NCBI GenBank assembly: GCA_964451715.1
Contig: CAYVIZ010000041.1
Location: 1-8,992, forward strand
DNA: 8,992 bases
From: Tiamatella sp964451715
GTDB taxonomy: Archaea; Thermoproteota; Thermoprotei_A; Sulfolobales; Acidilobaceae
Direction: 5' to 3'
Part shown: positions 4,426 to 8,992 of the stretch, in pieces
Layout of the letters: each line of letters begins with the position of its first letter
Position numbering within the stretch: the first letter of the stretch is position 1
Position numbers and translations under genes: made by a program
The notes under the pieces: generated by a model
Databases searched by the model: none
Told to the model about the DNA's origin: nothing
What the model saw: only the letters and a program-made list of their open reading frames with translations

Positions 4426-7194
4426 TTGGTATTCGATAAGAAGGAGGTAGCAGAGAAGATACACACCTACAAGGGAGAAGCCATTATATACAGTCTACCC
4501 CGGCTGGAGGAGCTCGGCTACACTAGACTATCCAGGCTACCCTACTCGATAAGGATACTCCTCGAGAACCAGGTACGCCACCATGACGGCTATATAGTCA
4601 GGGAGGAGGATGTTGAGGCTGTAGCGAAATGGGAGCCTAATGGTAAGAGGAAGGAAATACCCTTCATGCCCTCAAGAGTTGTGCTGCAGGACTTCACGGG
4701 AGTCCCCGCAGTAGTGGACTTGGCCGCTATGAGGGACGCTATGAAGGAGCTCGGCGGAGATCCTTCCTGGGTCAACCCGCTTATACCGGCTGACCTCATA
4801 ATAGACCATAGTGTACAGGTAGACTACTTCGGCACAGTATACTCGTTGTTCAAGAACCTCGACATGGAGTACAGGAGGAACAGGGAGAGATACACACTCC
4901 TCAAATGGGCGCAGCAGGCCTTCAGCAACTTCAGAGTAGTGCCCCCCGGCAAGGGCATAATACACCAGGTAAACCTGGAGTATCTGGCACAGGTAGTCCA
5001 TCTACGCGAGACAGGTGAAGGCCTCGCAGCGTTCCCGGACACATTGATAGGAACGGACAGCCACACGGTTATGATAAACGGGTTAGGTGTCCTCGGCTGG
5101 GGTGTAGGAGGCATAGAAGCGGAGGCAGTTATGCTGGGCCAGCCCTACTATATGCTGGTCCCTGACGTTGTCGGCGTAAAGCTCGTTGGAGAACTCCCCG
5201 AGGGCGCCACCGCTACAGACCTAGTCCTGACGGTGACGGAGCTCCTCAGGAAGGAGGGCGTAGTAGGGAAGTTCGTAGAGTTCTTCGGGCCCGGTGTAAA
5301 GAAGCTGGCCCTACCGGACAGGGCTACTGTCGCTAACATGGCTCCAGAATACGGTGCGACCATGGGGTTCTTCCCGCCCGACGAGGTTACCCTGAAGTAT
5401 CTAGAGCTCACCGGTAGACCGGTGGAGCACGTGAAGTTCGTCGAGGAGTACCTCAAGAGGCAGAAGCTCTTCTACACGCTGGACGAGCCTGAGCCCGTTT
5501 ACACCAAGGTAATAGTACTCGACATGAGTACTATAGAGCCGTCTATAGCAGGGCCCAGGCAGCCCGATGAGAGGATACCCCTAAAGAAGGCCAAGGAGAC
5601 AGTGGAGCAGCATATAAGAGAGTTCCTAGAGAGGAGGAGGAAGATAAGGGCATCCATAGGGGGAAGCGAGCTACACGATGAGGGAGCCCCGCACCACGAG
5701 GTAGGCGAGGAGGATCTGCACAAGCCTGAAGTAGAGGTCACCGTTCACGGCGAGAAGTCCAAGATGACCCATGGAAGCACCGTTATAGCGGCGATAACAA
5801 GCTGTACAAACACGAGTAACCCCAGCGTGCTTATAGGCGCGGGCCTCCTTGCAAAGAAGGCGGTGGAGCTGGGGCTCAAGACGCCTGCACACGTGAAGAC
5901 CAGCCTCGCGCCGGGCAGCAGGGTTGTCGTCGACTACCTCAGAGAGGCAGGCCTGTTGCCCTACCTGGAAGCCCTAAGGTTCCACGTGGTGGGCTTCGGG
6001 TGCACTACCTGTATAGGCAACAGCGGCCCGCTGCCGGAGCCTGTCTCGAAGGCTATACAGCAGTACGATCTATACGCTGCAGCGGTGTTGAGCGGTAACA
6101 GGAACTTCGAGGGCAGGATACACCCGCTCAGCAGGGGCAACTACCTGGCGAGCCCCATACTAGTGGTGGCATACGCGCTAGCCGGCAGGATGGACATAGA
6201 CTTCGAGAAGGAGCCCATACAGTACGACCCCAACGGCAACCCCGTCTACCTCAGGGATATATGGCCGAGCCAGAAGGAGATCAAGGAGTATATAGAGAAG
6301 AGCATAAAGCCGGAGATGTTCAAGGAGAAGTACAGCAACGTCTTCGAGGGCGACGAGAGGTGGAAGACGCTTGAAGCCCCCAGCGGGACCCTCTTCCACT
6401 GGGACCCCAGCTCGACCTATATAAGGAAGCCGCCCTTCTTCGATGACATGCCGCTAGAACCACCTGAGCCCAAGGACATAAGGGGAGCCAGGGTTCTCAT
6501 GCTCCTAGGAGACAAGGTAACCACGGACCACATAAGCCCGGCCGGCGCCATACCGAAGGACAGCCCTGCAGGAAAGTACCTCATAGAGCACGGCGTGAAG
6601 CCATACGAGTTCAACACCTACGGGAGCAGGAGAGGCAACCACGAAGTCATGATGAGGGGCACATTCGCCAACATAAGGATAAGGAACCTGCTAGTACCCG
6701 ACTTGGAGGGCGGCTGGACCAAGCACTTCCCAGACGGTGAAGTAATGACGGTATATGACGCGGCGATGAAGTATAAGGAGGAGGGAGTGCCAGTCATAGT
6801 GATAGCCGGGAAGCAGTACGGCACCGGCTCCAGCAGAGACTGGGCCGCGAAGGGGCCCTACCTGCTCGGCGTCAAGGCTGTTATAGCGGAGAGCTTCGAG
6901 AGGATACACAGGAGCAACCTAGTAGGCATGGGCATACTCCCACTAGAGTTCATGCCCGGAGAAAACGCCAAGACCCTGGGGCTAACAGGCGAAGAAGTAT
7001 ACGACATAATAGGCATAGAAGAAGGCCTAGAACCCGGCAAGATACTCACAGTAAGAGCTACAAAGCCGGACGGCAGCGTAATAGAATTTAAGGTCAAGGC
7101 CAGGCTGGACACTCATATAGAGGTAGAATACTACAAGCACGGCGGCATACTACAATACGTACTAAGGAAAATACTAAAGGAACACAGAGACTAA
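4426..7194 (+). CDS. acnA: Aconitate hydratase (AcnA/IRP1-type aconitase)
   Basis: Cytoplasmic Fe-S enzyme interconverting citrate and isocitrate via cis-aconitate in the TCA cycle. TTG 4426 is preferred from the GAGGTG at 4414-4419 (922 aa); an ATG at 4411 gives 927 aa. Motifs in order: RLPYSIRILLENQVRH near the N-terminus; QDFTGVPAVVDLAAMR; DSHT at 211-214; SCTNTSNPS with Cys460; GCTTCIGNSGPL with Cys526 and Cys529; then the C-terminal swivel domain with GDKVTTDHISPAG, FNTYGSRRGNHEVM and GTGSSRDW (about 799-806). The 66- and 3-residue spacing of the three cysteines matches that of IRP1 (437, 503, 506), so the 4Fe-4S site should be complete. Residues about 376-455 between the first domains form a charged linker with a His/Glu-rich patch (about 416-429). 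The gene is intact, GC-rich and apparently monocistronic. RNA binding of the IRP kind is not supported by anything seen here. Confidence 0.96.
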   Translation: MVFDKKEVAEKIHTYKGEAIIYSLPRLEELGYTRLSRLPYSIRILLENQVRHHDGYIVREEDVEAVAKWEPNGKRKEIPFMPSRVVLQDFTGVPAVVDLAAMRDAMKELGGDPSWVNPLIPADLIIDHSVQVDYFGTVYSLFKNLDMEYRRNRERYTLLKWAQQAFSNFRVVPPGKGIIHQVNLEYLAQVVHLRETGEGLAAFPDTLIGTDSHTVMINGLGVLGWGVGGIEAEAVMLGQPYYMLVPDVVGVKLVGELPEGATATDLVLTVTELLRKEGVVGKFVEFFGPGVKKLALPDRATVANMAPEYGATMGFFPPDEVTLKYLELTGRPVEHVKFVEEYLKRQKLFYTLDEPEPVYTKVIVLDMSTIEPSIAGPRQPDERIPLKKAKETVEQHIREFLERRRKIRASIGGSELHDEGAPHHEVGEEDLHKPEVEVTVHGEKSKMTHGSTVIAAITSCTNTSNPSVLIGAGLLAKKAVELGLKTPAHVKTSLAPGSRVVVDYLREAGLLPYLEALRFHVVGFGCTTCIGNSGPLPEPVSKAIQQYDLYAAAVLSGNRNFEGRIHPLSRGNYLASPILVVAYALAGRMDIDFEKEPIQYDPNGNPVYLRDIWPSQKEIKEYIEKSIKPEMFKEKYSNVFEGDERWKTLEAPSGTLFHWDPSSTYIRKPPFFDDMPLEPPEPKDIRGARVLMLLGDKVTTDHISPAGAIPKDSPAGKYLIEHGVKPYEFNTYGSRRGNHEVMMRGTFANIRIRNLLVPDLEGGWTKHFPDGEVMTVYDAAMKYKEEGVPVIVIAGKQYGTGSSRDWAAKGPYLLGVKAVIAESFERIHRSNLVGMGILPLEFMPGENAKTLGLTGEEVYDIIGIEEGLEPGKILTVRATKPDGSVIEFKVKARLDTHIEVEYYKHGGILQYVLRKILKEHRD

Positions 7195-7240
7195 TTTCTC
7201 CGATATCCTTCTCTCTCCTTATATTTAAAAGCATTTTATC
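7195..7240 (+). terminator. Pyrimidine-rich terminator candidate after aconitase
   Basis: Directly after the TAA the top strand is C/T-rich (TTTCTCC ... CCTTCTCTCTCC) followed by TATATTT and CATTTTAT. There is no hairpin. Archaeal termination often needs only T-rich tracts, so this is plausible but not strong. Confidence 0.35.
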
Positions 7241-7272
7241 TAACCCTTCTGTTCTCTGCGTTTTATATTCCC

Positions 7273-7285
7273 AAAAAGTAAAAAT
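7273..7285 (-). terminator. T-tract terminator candidate after the Cys-rich secreted protein gene
   Basis: The minus strand reads TTTTTACTTTTT at 7273-7284, about 30-40 nt after the TAG at 7313. Two runs of five T in a row are typical of archaeal intrinsic terminators. Confidence 0.45.
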
Positions 7286-7312
7286 ATTTCATAGAAATTA
7301 GGGATCTCGAGT

Positions 7313-8608
7313 CTAGCCATGAAATTGAATATCATATGTCATGGGATCATCATTTTTGAACCACCAATAAAACCATGGACTATTTTTATTACTTGTGTCA
7401 TGAACAAGTAGGGTAGGTGTGGTGTATTCAGCGTCATTCCTTCCAGCCTTATATAGATTTATATTAAGAGTTACACATCCCGCTCCACCTGCTCCGCAAA
7501 ACGATATAGCTGTTGAAACGCCAAGCTTATAATTGGACATATGTGCACCATATTCCCCATATGTTATCTCCAAATCACCCTGGGTAGGACCATATGCGTA
7601 GTTAGGTATAGTGGAAGGTGGACTGTAGCTATTCTGGCTTATAAGAATAGGCCAAAGCGCACCTATAGTTTCTGGGTATATAGTCCAAGAAGGACCATCC
7701 CAGCATACACCTGAGAAGGAATCGCTTGTACCTGGCCAGTATTCTTGTTTGTAACGTACAATACCAACTACCTTACCCTTTTCCCCATTACTAACTGAGT
7801 TAGGAGTTGTCTGAGTTACTAAAGATACTGTTCTTACTTTACCGGATTCACTCCAAGAACCCCATTCAAGACATTTACATGTCAAAAGATCATATTGAAT
7901 ACATTCTTTATGTTGACTTGATAAGTAAATTGCTGAATGAACAGGATATGAATATAACCTATATTTTACAACAATACCGGGAATGCTGTTTACTTCCGCT
8001 ATTTTTGTGGGTGCAGTACAGACGTTATTATCGAAGTTGCATTGTGCAAACGGACTTCCTCCATTACTTAGCCTATCAATGTTTTTATCGCCCACTTTTG
8101 TTAAATTTACATCTTTTACATCAAGAAAAACCTTCCATATAGGTTTTCTAGGAAAAACCTCTATGGTCCTCGCATAGTAACCTACAAGAGATACACGACG
8201 TTCATCCAACTTTTTATAACATTTAACCGTAACAAAGTATTCCTGAGGTTTTCTATAAACTATTTTTAAATCACCATTTTTCTCATTCATTTTATATGCT
8301 ACAGGAATAGCATTTTTAATAGAATCACTTATAACAATACTATCTCCTGGCCTAGTTTTCCCGAATCCCGTAATACTAAGTGAATTATTAATTCCTGTAT
8401 GAAACTTCCTAATGGATACTGTACACCAGTCAGCTTTTACATTAGGAGTTTTTACAGTAATCTTGATCAATCCATACTCCTTTCCAAGTAGATAATCATT
8501 CATAATCACAGTGGTTTCATCAAGACCTTTAACATATATTCCAACCATAAAAGGGATCAACAGCAAAATGGCAATAGCTACCAACATTACTTTTTTAAAG
8601 AAGACCAT
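7313..8608 (-). CDS. Unrecognised Cys-rich secreted or membrane-anchored protein, AT-rich gene
   Basis: A 431-aa protein I do not recognise. ATG 8608 is preceded by GGGGG (8616-8620) at 7 nt. The N-terminus MVFFKK followed by a hydrophobic stretch (about residues 7-26) is a signal peptide or anchor; the rest has no other membrane segment and should be extracellular. Ten cysteines (62, 130, 190, 197, 236, 244, 246, 302, 371, 378) include a CKC pair (244-246) and a glycine loop CGAGGAGC (371-378), an even number compatible with disulfides. The C-terminus is strongly aromatic (PWFYWWFKNDDP, about 411-422) after a beta-rich region (GVSTAISF, VTLNINLY). The gene is much poorer in GC than aconitase: sampled 60-base rows at its 5' half are about 25-30% GC, rising to about 50% near 7690, against about 60% or more in aconitase. 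This suggests acquisition from outside or a mosaic origin. It could be a cell-surface, adhesin-like or virus-derived protein; nothing seen settles this. Confidence 0.75.
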   Translation of the reverse strand: MVFFKKVMLVAIAILLLIPFMVGIYVKGLDETTVIMNDYLLGKEYGLIKITVKTPNVKADWCTVSIRKFHTGINNSLSITGFGKTRPGDSIVISDSIKNAIPVAYKMNEKNGDLKIVYRKPQEYFVTVKCYKKLDERRVSLVGYYARTIEVFPRKPIWKVFLDVKDVNLTKVGDKNIDRLSNGGSPFAQCNFDNNVCTAPTKIAEVNSIPGIVVKYRLYSYPVHSAIYLSSQHKECIQYDLLTCKCLEWGSWSESGKVRTVSLVTQTTPNSVSNGEKGKVVGIVRYKQEYWPGTSDSFSGVCWDGPSWTIYPETIGALWPILISQNSYSPPSTIPNYAYGPTQGDLEITYGEYGAHMSNYKLGVSTAISFCGAGGAGCVTLNINLYKAGRNDAEYTTPTLLVHDTSNKNSPWFYWWFKNDDPMTYDIQFHG

Positions 8609-8633
8609 AGATATTCCCCCAGTTGACTTTAAG

Positions 8634-8679
8634 GTTTATATATAAACATTAAAAAGCATATAATATAAAAAGCATATAA
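8634..8679 (-). promoter_or_regulatory. AT-rich promoter region of the Cys-rich protein gene, with palindrome and direct repeats
   Basis: GTTTATATATAAAC (8634-8647) is a perfect 14-bp palindrome. Beside it AAAAAGCATATAA occurs twice (8651-8663 and 8667-8679) with a 16-bp period. On the minus strand TTTTATATTA (8661-8670) is the better-placed TATA box: a start near 8639 gives a leader of about 30 nt containing the GGGGG site. Using the palindrome itself as TATA box would give a start near 8614, too late to include that site. The repeats could be regulator sites or simple AT-rich drift. Confidence 0.4.
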
Positions 8680-8681
8680 CC

Positions 8682-8712
8682 AAAAACTCAAAAACCAGAA
8701 ATAAATAAAAGG
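8682..8712 (-). terminator. T-rich terminator candidate after the thioredoxin-fold gene
   Basis: The minus strand contains CCTTTTATTTATTTC, then GGTTTTTGAGTTTTTG, with runs of five T at 8690-8694 and 8682-8686, some 40-70 nt after the TAG at 8751. This would separate the gene from the Cys-rich protein gene downstream. Confidence 0.45.
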
Positions 8713-8750
8713 AATATAAAGAACCCGAATTCAGCTAATAAACAACAAAA

Positions 8751-8992
8751 CTACCTTTGATAACTAGATATTATCTGTGTGACAGCTTCTACTAATTGTT
8801 CGACTGGCACGGCTCCTATCCATGCTCCTGCTATTTCACCGTTAACTATGACTATGGTTGTCGGTGTACCGGGTATTCCCAGCTCGAAGGCGGTGTTGGG
8901 GCATGAGGCTATGTTGAACCATATGAATCTTGCTTTTCCGTTCACTATCTCTTTGGCCGCCTCGAATTCGGGTTTGTACATCATGCACGCTC
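8751..8992 (-). CDS. Thioredoxin-fold protein, C-terminal part (5' end outside window)
   Basis: The frame is open to the right edge, so the true start is not visible; the internal Met pair at 8979-8984 is not the start. The last visible residues read A-C-M-M-Y-K-P-E-F-E-A-A-K, which matches the segment following a thioredoxin CxxC site (compare CxxCKMMxPxFE). The cysteine is therefore the second of the active-site pair; the codon cut by the edge is NGA, so the motif would be CRAC or CGAC if the preceding residue is Cys. The cis-proline loop is clear in IPGTPTTIVIVNGE, followed by the usual strand, glycine (WIGAV) and final helix (VEQLVEAV). An extra Cys lies in NIASCPNTAFELG. It is likely a thiol-disulfide exchange protein; cellular location is unknown without the N-terminus. 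About 80 residues are visible. Confidence 0.82.
   Translation of the reverse strand, partial: ACMMYKPEFEAAKEIVNGKARFIWFNIASCPNTAFELGIPGTPTTIVIVNGEIAGAWIGAVPVEQLVEAVTQIISSYQR

Noticed and set aside
4426..7194. Aconitase as an RNA-binding iron regulatory protein
   Set aside because: The IRP1-like cysteine spacing is shared by all AcnA enzymes, and no iron-responsive-element-like hairpin was recognised in the window.
7807..8177. Plus-strand frames opposite the AT-rich gene
   Set aside because: The minus-strand frame is 431 codons long with a signal peptide and regular start; the plus frames are short and overlap each other.
8651..8679. Two direct repeats considered as the start of a CRISPR array
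   Set aside because: Only two copies of 13 bp with a 3-bp gap; no spacer-sized intervals and no further copies.

Overview
This window looks like chromosomal DNA of a hyperthermophilic crenarchaeon, probably Desulfurococcales-like. Reasons: heavy use of AGG/AGA and ATA codons; GGTG-type ribosome binding sites at a fairly constant 7-9 nt before starts; TTTATA-type TATA boxes; frequent TTG starts; Thr-rich surface proteins with one membrane anchor; and an archaeal NikR-family regulator. The order-level placement is inference.

Layout. (1) 1-797, minus: N-terminal part of a membrane-anchored, Thr-rich surface protein that starts at TTG and runs off the left edge. (2) 887-3812: a divergent metal-uptake locus. 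A ZnuA/TroA-type metal-binding lipoprotein-like subunit points left. An ABC ATPase, an ABC-3 permease and a NikR-like nickel/metal-responsive repressor point right as a tight operon. The 70-76 bp divergent promoter holds two identical perfect palindromes (ATGTGCACAT) 32 bp apart, flanking a palindromic TATA box. This is the most interesting signal in the window. (3) 3809-4246, minus: a hotdog-fold acyl-CoA thioesterase whose stop codon shares a CTAG with the stop of the regulator gene. (4) 4426-7194, plus: complete aconitase of the AcnA/IRP1 type, a TCA-cycle enzyme, with all three Fe-S cysteines. (5) 7313-8608, minus: an AT-rich, Cys-rich secreted or anchored protein that I do not recognise, flanked by AT-rich intergenic DNA. 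Its composition is clearly unlike its neighbours. (6) 8751-8992, minus: the C-terminal three quarters of a thioredoxin-fold protein, running off the right edge.

How the parts work together. The locus in (2) is a self-contained uptake and regulation unit: solute receptor outside, permease in the membrane, ATPase inside, and a metal-sensing ribbon-helix-helix repressor encoded in the same operon, very probably acting on the shared divergent promoter. Receptor and repressor each keep most, but not all, of the canonical metal ligands, so the metal cannot be assigned from sequence. The other genes look like independent units. The Cys-rich secreted protein and the thioredoxin-fold protein lie in tandem and could be linked through disulfide chemistry, which is only a suggestion. 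No intergenic stretch exceeds 300 bases. I saw no tRNA, rRNA, CRISPR or transposon.
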